Below are positions 1 through 7,457 of a DNA stretch of 19,606 bases, piece after piece. How positions within the stretch are numbered: the first letter of the stretch is position 1; every line of letters begins with the position of its first letter. Under the pieces are notes generated by a model. The model saw only the letters and a program-made list of their open reading frames with translations. It searched no databases and was not told the DNA's origin. The position numbers were made by a program, and so were the translations under genes. The stretch comes from Bacillota bacterium (lineage in GTDB: Bacteria; Bacillota; Clostridia; Acetivibrionales; DSM-1351): contig JAEYWA010000089.1 of the NCBI GenBank assembly GCA_023431385.1, forward strand, positions 1 through 19,606. Direction: 5' to 3'.

Positions 1-1626
1 GAAAGAAAGTTTTTAGGTATTGAACAATTATCTTTAAGAAGTTTAGTAATCGGTTCTCTGGGCTCATGCATTATTACAGCAAGTTCCATGTACGTTGCTC
101 TTAGAATGAGTGCACTACCATGGCCTACCATTTTTGTTGCTGTTCTATCCATGGCTCTTCTCAAGCTATTTGGAAAAACTACAAATAATGAAATAAATGT
201 TACTCAAACAGCAATGTCAGCCGGTGCCATGGTAGCGGGAGGTCTGGCTTTTACCCTTCCAGGGCTTTGGATAATGGGTATTTGGAAGGGATCGGATAAT
301 TTCTCCGATAATTTCGTTAAGGTTCTTTTAATTGCTATGGCGGGTATGCTCTTCGGAACTGTAACCTCCTATATCTTAAGGTATAGATTTATTGTTAAAA
401 ATGCTCTGCCTTATCCTATAGGCCGGGCGGCAGCAGAAACAATAAAGGTCGGTGATACCGGAGGCAAGAAATCCCTCGTATTATTCGGAACAATGGCTGC
501 CTCAACTTTGTATACCTTCCTAAGAGATCAGCTGAGATATGTTCCTGATGCTTTTATGTTCAAAACCTCCATCGGTATCTGGAACTCACCTATGGCTGTT
601 GGTATGGGCTATATACTGGGGACTCTTTATACAGGTGTCTGGTTCCTTGGCGCTTTGATTACAAATGCCTTCCTTGTTCCCTTCGGTCCAAAACTCGGAC
701 TTTTTGCCGATACTGCTTCAGCCAGTGCTTTTGCAACGACTTCAGGTATCGGACTGTTAGTAGGTACAGGGCTTGGAGTAATCTTAGGAATAATAATTTC
801 CGGGATTAAAAAGCTTCTTTCAGCAGCAAAGACTGCTGATTCCGAGACCGATGAAAAAAGCAAAAAGAAATTTTTTGATTACAGCAGAATTCTTATTATT
901 ATTGCCACAGCTTTAGCTTTTATATTATCAATAGCAGCAGGTTTATCGGTTATCCCTTCTATTTTGTTAATCATTGGGGTGTTTATAGTTTCTGTAATGG
1001 CAGCAACAATTACCGGGCAAACAGGGATAAATCCAATGGAGATATTCGGAATTATTGTGTTATTAGGCATTAGAATCTTTGTTGATATTGATGCAACAGA
1101 TGCTCTTTTTGTTGCTGCTTGTGTTGCTGTTGCCAGCGGTTTCTCCGGGGACCTTTTTAATGATTATAAAGCAGGTCAGGTCCTTGGAACAAACCCTAAA
1201 GCACAGCTGGCATCACAAATAGTCGGCGGTGTTTTTGGAACTGTAGTTGCTGCAATTTCATTATTTGCAATAATAAATCAGTTTGGTGAAGTAGGAACGG
1301 GAACCGCTCTTCCGGCAGGACAGGCTGTAGGAGTTACTGCTATGATTAATGGTATTGGAAATCCTTTAGTTTTCGGTATTGCAGCCGCTATAGGTGCAGC
1401 ACTGTATTTGCTTGGCCTGCCAACAGCAACTCTGGGTATCGGTTTATTCCTCCCCTTTACAATATCCTCTGCTGTTTTCCTGGGAGGTTTAGTACGCTTT
1501 GTATCTGATAAACTGCGTAAAAATAAGGCTGACGAAACCGGTAATGTGGCTGCATCAGGTTTACTGGGAGGAGAAGGTATCACAGGAGTTGCAATAGCCC
1601 TTGTAAGAATGTTTACGGTATCATAA
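1..1626 (+). CDS. OPT family oligopeptide transporter (5' end outside window)
   Basis: This is a polytopic inner-membrane transporter of the OPT superfamily, whose members import peptides, peptide-like compounds or metal chelates, usually with protons. The reading frame is open from base 1, so the true start lies left of the window. The visible 541 residues run from ERKFLGIEQL to the TAA stop at 1624-1626. They hold many hydrophobic segments rich in Gly, Ala and Ile, with OPT-like stretches such as NVTQTAMSAGAMVAGGLAF and a Gly-rich C-terminus (ASGLLGGEGITGVAIALV). Bacterial OPT proteins are usually somewhat over 600 residues, so I infer that 60-120 residues are missing. The ATG at position 88 is internal, because the frame and the family-like sequence continue upstream of it. 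A pantothenate kinase gene follows 45 bp downstream, probably in one transcript. The substrate cannot be read from sequence. Confidence 0.9.
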   Translation, partial: ERKFLGIEQLSLRSLVIGSLGSCIITASSMYVALRMSALPWPTIFVAVLSMALLKLFGKTTNNEINVTQTAMSAGAMVAGGLAFTLPGLWIMGIWKGSDNFSDNFVKVLLIAMAGMLFGTVTSYILRYRFIVKNALPYPIGRAAAETIKVGDTGGKKSLVLFGTMAASTLYTFLRDQLRYVPDAFMFKTSIGIWNSPMAVGMGYILGTLYTGVWFLGALITNAFLVPFGPKLGLFADTASASAFATTSGIGLLVGTGLGVILGIIISGIKKLLSAAKTADSETDEKSKKKFFDYSRILIIIATALAFILSIAAGLSVIPSILLIIGVFIVSVMAATITGQTGINPMEIFGIIVLLGIRIFVDIDATDALFVAACVAVASGFSGDLFNDYKAGQVLGTNPKAQLASQIVGGVFGTVVAAISLFAIINQFGEVGTGTALPAGQAVGVTAMINGIGNPLVFGIAAAIGAALYLLGLPTATLGIGLFLPFTISSAVFLGGLVRFVSDKLRKNKADETGNVAASGLLGGEGITGVAIALVRMFTVS

Positions 1627-1671
1627 TGGAAGAAATTTGCATCATTTATTAAAACATTAAGGAGTGGTTTT

Positions 1672-2514
1672 GTGGGTAAGGTTATTGGAATAGATATTGG
1701 CGGAAGTACAACAAAAATTGTAGGTTTTGACGGAAATACAATGATTGCCCCGTTACTGGTTCGTGCTAACGATCCCATTGCTTCGGTATATGGCGCATTT
1801 GGAAAGTTTCTCAATACTCATTCCTTGAAGATTGAAGATATAGAAAGGGTCATGATTACAGGAGTCGGCTCCTCTTTTTTAAACAACAGACTCTTCGGTA
1901 TTCCAACAGGAAAAGTAGATGAATTTATGGCAATAGGTCTGGGTGGACTCTTTTTAAGCAATCTTAACAAGGCAATTATCGTAAGCATGGGTACGGGAAC
2001 AGCGCTTGTAAAAGCTGAAAATAATACAGCTGTCCACTTAGGAGGTACCGGTGTTGGCGGCGGAACACTTTTGGGCTTGTCAAACAGAATGCTCAACGTC
2101 CGTCATTTCGATGAGTTAATAGAAGCCGCTAACGGTGGTGATCTTTCCCACGTGGACCTGACCATAGGTGACATTTCCAAGGAAGTTATGGAGACCCTGC
2201 CCAGTGAAACCACTGCCTCAAACTTTGGTAAAATAAGCGATTTGGTTACAAAGTCGGACCTTGCCATGGGTATAATAAATCTCGTATTCCAGACCATAGG
2301 CATGATAGCAGTTTTCAATACCAGGATTGATAAAATTAAGGATGTCGTTCTGACTGGAAATCTTACCAATGTACCCCAGTCAGAGTACATTTTCAACCGG
2401 CTCAGCAAGCTGTATGAGGTCAATTTCCAAACTCCACCCAACGCAGAATACGCTACAGCGGTTGGTGCAGCTATATGCTTTAAGCAGAATGTCCCTTTCA
2501 GGGATGTATTGTAA
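1672..2514 (+). CDS. coaW: Type II pantothenate kinase
   Basis: This enzyme phosphorylates pantothenate with ATP, the first step of coenzyme A synthesis, in the cytoplasm. The 280-residue protein has the ASKHA kinase layout of Staphylococcus CoaW. Its phosphate-1 loop is GIDIGGSTTKIVGFDG (residues 6-21). A conserved Glu lies in KVDEF (E84, the expected catalytic base). A GTGTAL loop comes next, followed by LGGTGVGGGTLLGL and then TASNFG. The C-terminus has VLTGNL and a closing AVGAA. The start is GTG at 1672, supported by AAGGAG at 1659-1664 with 7-nt spacing. Type II enzymes are in general weakly feedback-inhibited or not at all. It follows the OPT transporter by 45 bp with no terminator between, so the two are probably cotranscribed. 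A BadF/BadG-type ATPase is the alternative, but length and motifs fit CoaW better. Confidence 0.88.
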   Translation: MGKVIGIDIGGSTTKIVGFDGNTMIAPLLVRANDPIASVYGAFGKFLNTHSLKIEDIERVMITGVGSSFLNNRLFGIPTGKVDEFMAIGLGGLFLSNLNKAIIVSMGTGTALVKAENNTAVHLGGTGVGGGTLLGLSNRMLNVRHFDELIEAANGGDLSHVDLTIGDISKEVMETLPSETTASNFGKISDLVTKSDLAMGIINLVFQTIGMIAVFNTRIDKIKDVVLTGNLTNVPQSEYIFNRLSKLYEVNFQTPPNAEYATAVGAAICFKQNVPFRDVL

Positions 2515-2542
2515 TTTAAAACAAAATTATTTTTTATAAATA

Positions 2543-2574
2543 AGTAAAAAGCCGGTCTGTACCGGCTTTTTACT
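2543..2574. terminator. Bidirectional rho-independent terminator after coaW
   Basis: A perfect 14-bp inverted repeat (AGTAAAAAGCCGGT, loop CTGT, then the reverse complement) has a GC-rich core and A and T runs in the outer stem. It can therefore end transcripts in both directions. It lies between the plus-strand coaW gene and the convergent CPBP pseudogene on the minus strand. Confidence 0.92.
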
Positions 2575-2595
2575 ATATCATATATTCTCGGCGTT

Positions 2596-3471
2596 TCATG
2601 TGAGTTTTTCTTCTCTTTTCATCAGTATCAGGAACAATACAGTTGCTGCCAGCATCACTGCCAACCCGTACAAATTGTATAGTATTCCATAGTTTCCAAA
2701 GTTGACAACAACTATTACGGCTATATCCCTGACCGCATCATAGCTCTGGTGAGTCCATCCGATAAGCGGTATACTTTGGGTTTTGTACCAGACATATCCC
2801 CAGATGCTGCTCAGGAGAATACCCGTAGCAGGAAGTAAAATACAATATTGAATCAATGACAGCAGAAAAATGCTCATGCTTATTTTCCCATTGTTTAGTC
2901 GCCAAAATACAGACCCCATTACAATAGGCAAATGCCATATCCCCCTTAAGACCCCTGAAATCATGACAGCCCTAGTTCTTCCCATCTGATTTGCCAGTCT
3001 GGATAAAAGCCAGACACTCCACCCCAGTTCTTCTCCAATTCCTCCAATCCAAGCAATCGTTAGATGACATATTATTACAATCCATTGATATTGATCAATA
3101 GATGAATTAAGTTTAAATCCATTGCCAGTAATAAAGCTGTTAAAAAACCGGAATCATCCAGAATGCAAGGTTTGCCACCGCTATCATCAGATAATGTTTG
3201 AATTTGCCCCATTTCCATTTAGGAAAACTTCCTGTTCCGAATATTTTCATGACGATAATACTGCCGATCGCCGGGCCAAGCATCAATAGCTCATGCAGAA
3301 AAAACGTATTCATATAAGCAAACGAATTGCCTTTCTTTAAAGAAGGCTTTCTAGATACCCCCAATCCGATAAAAACGATATCGTCCATGAAAATGTAAAA
3401 GCAATTATGGCAAACAATAAAATATCTCTTTTTAGATATCTTTTATCAGATAAATTCTTATTAAAAAGCAT
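2596..3471 (-). pseudogene. CPBP (Abi) family intramembrane metalloprotease, disrupted by two frameshifts
   Basis: The gene is readable as about 291 residues only if two single-base indels are corrected. It starts at ATG 3469-3471 after AAGGAAGGG and reads MLFNKNLSDKRYLKRDILLF and onward for 44 codons to TAA at 3337-3339. The rest of the N-terminal half continues in another frame down to a stop at 3140-3142. The C-terminal half resumes in the first frame, to TGA at 2596-2598. The likely lesions are the G5 run at 3358-3362 (one base short) and the A6/T6 run at 3142-3147 (one base long); the net length is unchanged. CPBP marks are the acidic pair in GGIGEELGWSVW (codons at 3028-3033), a His in RGIWHLPIV (2932-2934) and several hydrophobic helices. 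CPBP proteases cleave prenylated proteins, or mature and protect against peptides. The motif Arg of EExxxR is Ser here. A sequencing error could produce the same picture. Confidence 0.8.
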
Positions 3472-3867
3472 AATAATCCCTTCCTTTATTCAGTTTGTAA
3501 TTTGTGATGCATAAAGATTTTAAATAAAATCAAATTAGGCTTTACAACATGAAAAGGAAGGGTCTTTAAATTTTTGGTAAAGAATAAGAAAAATTGAACT
3601 GAACATATAAATTATGTCTAGCGATGTTATGATATATTTTGAAATCGTTAAGATAGTAGTGCCATACTTTTAACTTCAGGCAATACGAAAAGGTGCTGTT
3701 TACAGCATAAAATTAAAGTAAAAGCCAACATTATCATTGTAATAGCCTTACTGAACCATAGTAAAAATTCCTTTAGAAATCTTCTGTTGTCTGTCATCCT
3801 ATTCATACCCTCGTCAACAAAAATTCATTCGCATTGCAAATCCATCAAAGCATACATTTCGCTTTTA
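3472..3867. other. Intergenic region between the CPBP pseudogene and nrdG
   Basis: This stretch of almost 400 bp is AT-rich and holds no conserved gene that I recognise. Its contents are the small AgrD-like ORF at 3648-3797, the CPBP ribosome binding site (minus strand, AAGGAAGGG, about 3481-3489) and a few other very short frames without ribosome binding sites. No clear terminator follows nrdG, and I see no convincing promoter for the small ORF. Confidence 0.6.
3648..3797 (-). CDS. Small hydrophobic peptide, possible AgrD-like autoinducer precursor
   Basis: This is a 49-codon ORF starting MTDNRRFLKEF and ending in TAA at 3648-3650. An in-frame ATG at 3806 would add three residues, but GAGGG sits about 10 nt before the ATG at 3797. 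The N-terminus is basic and amphipathic, followed by a hydrophobic segment (AITMIMLAFTLIL) and then CCKQHLFVLPEVKSM. That tail resembles cyclic-lactone autoinducer precursors (AgrD): a Cys, about five residues ending in hydrophobics, then Pro-Glu. The Clostridium perfringens precursor has a comparable Cys-hydrophobic-PEEPKSL tail. No agrB, agrC or agrA gene is in view. A broken CPBP protease gene lies downstream on the same strand. The ORF could equally be a chance frame or a short membrane peptide, and function is not established. Confidence 0.35.
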   Translation of the reverse strand: MTDNRRFLKEFLLWFSKAITMIMLAFTLILCCKQHLFVLPEVKSMALLS

Positions 3868-4377
3868 TCATAGTATTGACAATACAATTTGTCCCTCTGC
3901 TCTCGTCCTATTCATGTCAATTATTCGCTGATTGGCAGAACCTCTGAATTTCAGGAGAAGGTTCTTCTCTTTATCTATGAAGGGGCCGTCTATTAGCATA
4001 TCGGTATTGTTGAGCAGTTCATCAAAACCTGCTCTCTGCTCTGAAAGACCAATCAGCTGCTCGTATGTGTAGCCAGTGTAGGTAATAACATTCAGGCCCA
4101 GCCTTTTGACTTCACCGGCGAGCAATGCACAGGCCTCGGCCTGCTCAAAGGGATCTCCTCCACTAAGGGTTATTCCGTCAAGTAGAGGATTCTTGCTTAT
4201 ATCATATATTATTTTATCAATATCAATTAATTCACCTGCATCAAAGGAATGGGTCTGTGGATTATGGCAACCGGAACAATTATGTGAACAGCCCTGAGTA
4301 AATATAACCATGCGGATTCCAGGCCCGTCAGCAATGGATTCATTGATAATTCCGGCAATTCTCAGCTGTACACCCAT
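3868..4377 (-). CDS. nrdG: Anaerobic ribonucleotide reductase activating protein (radical SAM)
   Basis: NrdG uses S-adenosylmethionine and a [4Fe-4S] cluster to place the glycyl radical on NrdD. The 169-residue protein is short, as is typical of the family. The cluster motif CxxxCxxC is C30, C34 and C37 (CSHNCSGCHNP). A radical-SAM Gly-rich motif, SGGDPFEQ, lies at 72-79 and contacts SAM. The start ATG has AGGAGG four bases upstream. It follows nrdD by about 110 bp on the same strand. That gap holds a 19-bp hairpin that could reduce read-through, so nrdG may be made at a lower level than NrdD. This is the usual nrdD-nrdG order. Confidence 0.95.
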   Translation of the reverse strand: MGVQLRIAGIINESIADGPGIRMVIFTQGCSHNCSGCHNPQTHSFDAGELIDIDKIIYDISKNPLLDGITLSGGDPFEQAEACALLAGEVKRLGLNVITYTGYTYEQLIGLSEQRAGFDELLNNTDMLIDGPFIDKEKNLLLKFRGSANQRIIDMNRTRAEGQIVLSIL

Positions 4378-4435
4378 AATTCCTCCTATACTGTATTAAA
4401 TATGTAAGTACTTCAATTCTGTTCAATATCTCTAG

Positions 4436-4477
4436 AAAATCTAAATAATGATACAGGTGTATCATTATTTAGATTTT
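4436..4477. terminator. Long AT-rich hairpin between nrdD and nrdG
   Basis: Bases 4436-4454 are the perfect reverse complement of 4459-4477: 19 bp with an AGGT loop. On the nrd (minus) strand the stem is preceded by A's and its distal arm ends in TTTT, so it resembles an AT-rich intrinsic terminator or attenuator. Because nrdG follows, it may be a partial terminator or an RNA-stabilising or processing element. Confidence 0.6.
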
Positions 4478-4488
4478 TAACCCATGCT

Positions 4489-6798
4489 TTACATATGTTT
4501 TACTCTATCTCTTACTTCAGCCTGCTTTGCGTCATTAAAGCGTTCGAGAGTTCCAACCAGATAGCCGGTTATACGTCTGATTCTTTCAAATTTCCTGTCT
4601 TCTTCTTCTCTTCCACAGCTTGGGCATGTATCGCCAATTATACCGGTATAGCCGCAGACAGGGTCACGGTCAACAGGATGGTTAATTGAACCGTAACCGA
4701 TTCCCGATTCCTTCATTGCTCTAATGATCTTCTCAAAGGCCTCCAAATTGTTCAGCGGATCACCATCAACCTCAACGTATGTAATATGACCGGCATTGGT
4801 TAATTCATGATAAGGTGCTTCAATTCTAATCTTGTCAATGGCATTAATTTTATGATACACGGGTACATGGAAACTGTTTGTATAGTACTCTTTGTCTGTT
4901 ACGCCTTCAATTACACCGAAGATTTTTTTGTCGTACTTTATGAACCTTCCGCAGGTTCCTTCCGCGGGCGTTGCAATTACACTGAAGTTCATTTTATATT
5001 TCTGTCCGGCTTCATCCATTCTTTTTCTCATGTAACCGATGATTTCCAGCCCCAGATTCTGTGACTGTTCAGACTCTCCATGATGCTTTCCGGTTAACGC
5101 TTTTAAACATTCAGCCAGACCAATAAAACCTATTGTCAATGTACCATGCCTTAATACTTCTCTAACTTCATCTTCCCAACCAAGTTTGTCAGAATCCAGC
5201 CATACCCCTTGGCCCATAAGGAACGGGAAGTTTTTAACCCTCTTTTTGGCTTGTATTAAATATCTTTCGTAGAGCTGATCTATAACCAGGTCTATTTTTT
5301 TGTCAAATTCCTCAAAAAACATATTGAGATTCTTATTACTTTTCAACGCAATCCTTGGAAGATTAATAGTTGTAAAACTCAGGTTTCCGCGTCCATAGAT
5401 GGTCTCTCTGGAAGGATCATAAGAATTTCCGATTACTCTTGTTCTGCAGCCCATATAAGCAATTTCGGTGTCTGGATTCCCTTCCTTGTAGTATTTCAGA
5501 TTATAAGGCGCGTCAATAAATGAGAAGTTCGGAAACAGCCTTTTAGCGCTTACACGACATGCCAGCTTGAACAAGTCATAATTTGTGTCACCCTGTTTGT
5601 AATTCACACCATCTTTTACCTTGAAGATATGTATCGGGAATATAGGCGTTTCCCCATTTCCCAAACCCGCTTCGGTAGCAAGTAAAAGATTTTTTATAAC
5701 CAGTCTGCCCTCAGGAGAGGTATCAGTACCATAGTTAATAGAACTGAAGGGTGTTTGTGCTCCAGCACGACTGTGCATGGTATTTAGATTATGTACAAAG
5801 GCCTCCATTGCCTGGAAGGTTATTCTGTCAGTTTCACTTTCAGATTTCTTAACAGCAAAAGCCTGGGCTTTATCTAGAACAGCCTCATCTTTAACATACT
5901 CAAGAAGATATTTTTTTTCTGCTTTTATATAGGCTTCCATCCTGTTTAATAAAGGCTTCAAGTTATGTTCCTTGTTCACAAGCTCACAGACTGAATTAAT
6001 TTCAGACTCTAAATCCTTATCCAAAAGAAGCTCCAGTGACTTTCTAAGATTTTGTTTGTAACCTCTTTCGTAGGTTTTAGCAACTCCCAGAGCCATTCCG
6101 TAATCGAAATTTGGAATACTCTGTCCACCGTGCTGATCGTTCTGGTTTGATTGGATAGCTATACACGCCAACGCAGAATAGCTGTTTATATCATTAGGTT
6201 CTCTTAAGTAACCGTGACCGGTGCAGAAGCCACCCTTAAACAGCTTGACAATATCTATCTGGCAGCACGTTGTTGTAAGCGTCAAAAAATCTAAATCGTG
6301 TATATGTATATCACCTTCATTGTGTGCCTTTGCATGTTCAGGCTTCAGAACATACATTTCATAGAACTGCTTAGCACCTTCAGAACCATACTTCAGCATG
6401 GTTCCCATTGCAGTGTCACTGTCTATGTTTGCGTTTTCCCTTTTTAAATCGTTATCTTTTGCATCTTTAAAGGTCAGCTCTTCATAAACCTTCATCAGAC
6501 GAGTATTCATTTCACGAACTTTTGTTCTTTCAGCTCTGTATAAAATAAATTCCTTGGCGGTTCTCGCGTGACCGGTCTCAATCAAAACCTTTTCAACTGC
6601 ATCCTGAATTTCTTCCACATCAGGTACTCTCTTGTCCATTGACTCTTCAATGTAGGCTACTACTCTTTCGGCCAGGTCCATAGCAGTTTTGTAGTCCTTC
6701 CCACCTGTTGCACTCGCTGCTTTAAATACGGCACTTGCAATCTTCTCGATGTTAAAAGGCACTTCTCTTCCGTCACGTTTCCTGATTTTTGTAATCAT
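4489..6798 (-). CDS. nrdD: Anaerobic (class III) ribonucleoside-triphosphate reductase
   Basis: NrdD reduces ribonucleoside triphosphates to deoxyribonucleotides without oxygen through a glycyl radical. I chose the ATG at 6796-6798 (769 residues, starting MITKIRKRDGREVPF) because AGGGTGG lies about 10 nt before it. An ATG seven codons upstream lacks a ribosome binding site. Residues 1 to about 95 form an ATP-cone for allosteric activity control. The catalytic barrel follows, including TTCCQIDIVKLF and MGCRTRVIGN (C451, probably the finger-loop thiyl cysteine) and GRGNLSFTTINLPRI. The C-terminus has Cys residues at 715, 725 and 728 that resemble the family's zinc site. RITGYLVGTLERFN then carries the radical Gly at 745. 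Its activase nrdG follows. The promoter carries two NrdR boxes. Confidence 0.96.
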   Translation of the reverse strand: MITKIRKRDGREVPFNIEKIASAVFKAASATGGKDYKTAMDLAERVVAYIEESMDKRVPDVEEIQDAVEKVLIETGHARTAKEFILYRAERTKVREMNTRLMKVYEELTFKDAKDNDLKRENANIDSDTAMGTMLKYGSEGAKQFYEMYVLKPEHAKAHNEGDIHIHDLDFLTLTTTCCQIDIVKLFKGGFCTGHGYLREPNDINSYSALACIAIQSNQNDQHGGQSIPNFDYGMALGVAKTYERGYKQNLRKSLELLLDKDLESEINSVCELVNKEHNLKPLLNRMEAYIKAEKKYLLEYVKDEAVLDKAQAFAVKKSESETDRITFQAMEAFVHNLNTMHSRAGAQTPFSSINYGTDTSPEGRLVIKNLLLATEAGLGNGETPIFPIHIFKVKDGVNYKQGDTNYDLFKLACRVSAKRLFPNFSFIDAPYNLKYYKEGNPDTEIAYMGCRTRVIGNSYDPSRETIYGRGNLSFTTINLPRIALKSNKNLNMFFEEFDKKIDLVIDQLYERYLIQAKKRVKNFPFLMGQGVWLDSDKLGWEDEVREVLRHGTLTIGFIGLAECLKALTGKHHGESEQSQNLGLEIIGYMRKRMDEAGQKYKMNFSVIATPAEGTCGRFIKYDKKIFGVIEGVTDKEYYTNSFHVPVYHKINAIDKIRIEAPYHELTNAGHITYVEVDGDPLNNLEAFEKIIRAMKESGIGYGSINHPVDRDPVCGYTGIIGDTCPSCGREEEDRKFERIRRITGYLVGTLERFNDAKQAEVRDRVKHM

Positions 6799-7028
6799 TT
6801 GTAACTTGCCACCCTTCATATTATTTTACACAGCATTTCATCAAAACAGCGCAATAAATATGAGCAATAAGCTATTGCTCAACTATGAACACGTTTATGT
6901 CTCTCTATATTTCATTAGATAAACGTTTATTACTGGTATCTTTTTGATAAATAAAAATTTATTAGTATTGAAAACGTTCGATTATGTAAATTGATGTAGT
7001 ATTATGTAATAAAATTCCTACTATTTAA

Positions 7029-7075
7029 ATGCCATATATTGTGTAATAATACTATCACTAAGCAATATATAGTGT
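7029..7075. promoter_or_regulatory. Pair of NrdR boxes in the nrdD promoter
   Basis: ATGCCATATATTGTGT (7029-7044) and AAGCAATATATAGTGT (7060-7075) each closely match the 16-bp NrdR consensus ACACwATATATwGTGT, at about 13 and 14 of 16 positions. Their starts are 31 bp apart, three helical turns, which is the usual arrangement for this ATP/dATP-sensing repressor of ribonucleotide reductase genes. They flank the -10 and -35 elements of the minus-strand promoter. No nrdR gene is in the window. Confidence 0.9.
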
Positions 7076-7078
7076 CAA
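7049..7078 (-). promoter_or_regulatory. Sigma-A type promoter of nrdDG
   Basis: On the minus strand, a perfect -35 TTGACA (7073-7078) and a -10 TAGTAT (7049-7054) are separated by 18 bp. The -35 abuts one NrdR box and the -10 lies between the two boxes, so NrdR binding should block RNA polymerase. Confidence 0.75.
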
Positions 7079-7156
7079 CATCAAATTAAATCATTAATTA
7101 TTGCTTTACACCAATTTTTCTCTATATTATTTACTTTTTTGCCAATTCTCTGTTTT

Positions 7157-7186
7157 TTGGAAAAATAATATCGAATAATATATAAA
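7157..7186 (+). promoter_or_regulatory. Possible promoter of the DUF1540 gene
   Basis: TTGGAA (7157-7162) and TATAAA (7181-7186) are separated by 18 bp, about 60 bp before the DUF1540 start codon. The -35 matches only four of six positions and the region is so AT-rich that chance matches are common. Confidence 0.35.
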
Positions 7187-7245
7187 ATAAGTACAAATAA
7201 TATATTATGAAATTACCCTATTTCCTAAAGAATGGAGTGATGTTT

Positions 7246-7419
7246 ATGCATTTATTCAAATCACAGAATAATCATAGTATTGAATGTAGCGTATACACCT
7301 GTGCAAATCATAGCAAAAGCGACTCCTTTTGCGCTTTAGAAAAAATAAAGGTCGGGACACACGAATCAAACCCGACAGAAGTAGAATGTACAGATTGTCA
7401 ATCTTTCGAAAAGAAATAA
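7246..7419 (+). CDS. DUF1540 domain-containing small protein
   Basis: A 57-residue cysteine-containing protein of unknown function, a family that is common in Clostridia. After a short N-terminus it shows the DUF1540 pattern: IECSVYTCANHSKSDSFC (C14, C19, C29), a short strand LEKIKVG, and TDCQSFEKK at the end (C51; C48 is an extra Cys). The cysteines suggest metal binding, which is inference. The start is ATG 7246 (MHLFKSQ) because GGAG at 7234-7237 is 8 nt upstream. The frame is open up to an ATG at 7207, but that one has no ribosome binding site. The gene stands alone between a control region and a terminator and is divergent from nrdD. Confidence 0.8.
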   Translation: MHLFKSQNNHSIECSVYTCANHSKSDSFCALEKIKVGTHESNPTEVECTDCQSFEKK

Positions 7420-7457
7420 ATTTAGAATATTTCTATTTTTCTTATTGAGTACAGCAA

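Larger units (their letters stand above)
6799..7245. other. Divergent control region between nrdD and the DUF1540 gene
   Basis: This region of about 450 bp is very AT-rich. From left to right it has a nine-bp perfect hairpin (6861-6881, TGAGCAATA/TATTGCTCA), ACGTTTAT/ATAAACGT arms around 6891-6926, and two direct copies of ATTATGTAA (6981-6989 and 7001-7009) spaced 20 bp apart. The nrdD promoter with its NrdR boxes and a weak plus-strand promoter complete it. If the promoter call is right, nrdD has an untranslated leader of about 240 nt. I found no coding frame in this region. Confidence 0.65.

Noticed and set aside
88..1626. The OPT gene starting at ATG 88
   Set aside because: The frame is open and transporter-like to base 1, and there is no ribosome binding site before position 88. 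The start is outside the window.
2103..2441. Long minus-strand frames opposite coaW and the OPT gene (for example 627-863, 1278-1814, 1818-2096, 2103-2441)
   Set aside because: They lie opposite strongly supported genes, have no ribosome binding site or family resemblance, and are antisense shadow frames.
3550..3630. 23-codon minus-strand frame MFSSIFLILYQKFKDPSFSC between the small ORF and the CPBP gene
   Set aside because: It has no ribosome binding site and no recognisable family. It is too short to support.
3873..3885. Inverted repeat GTATTGACAATAC near the nrdG stop
   Set aside because: It lies inside the nrdG coding end, and six-bp arms are common by chance in this composition.
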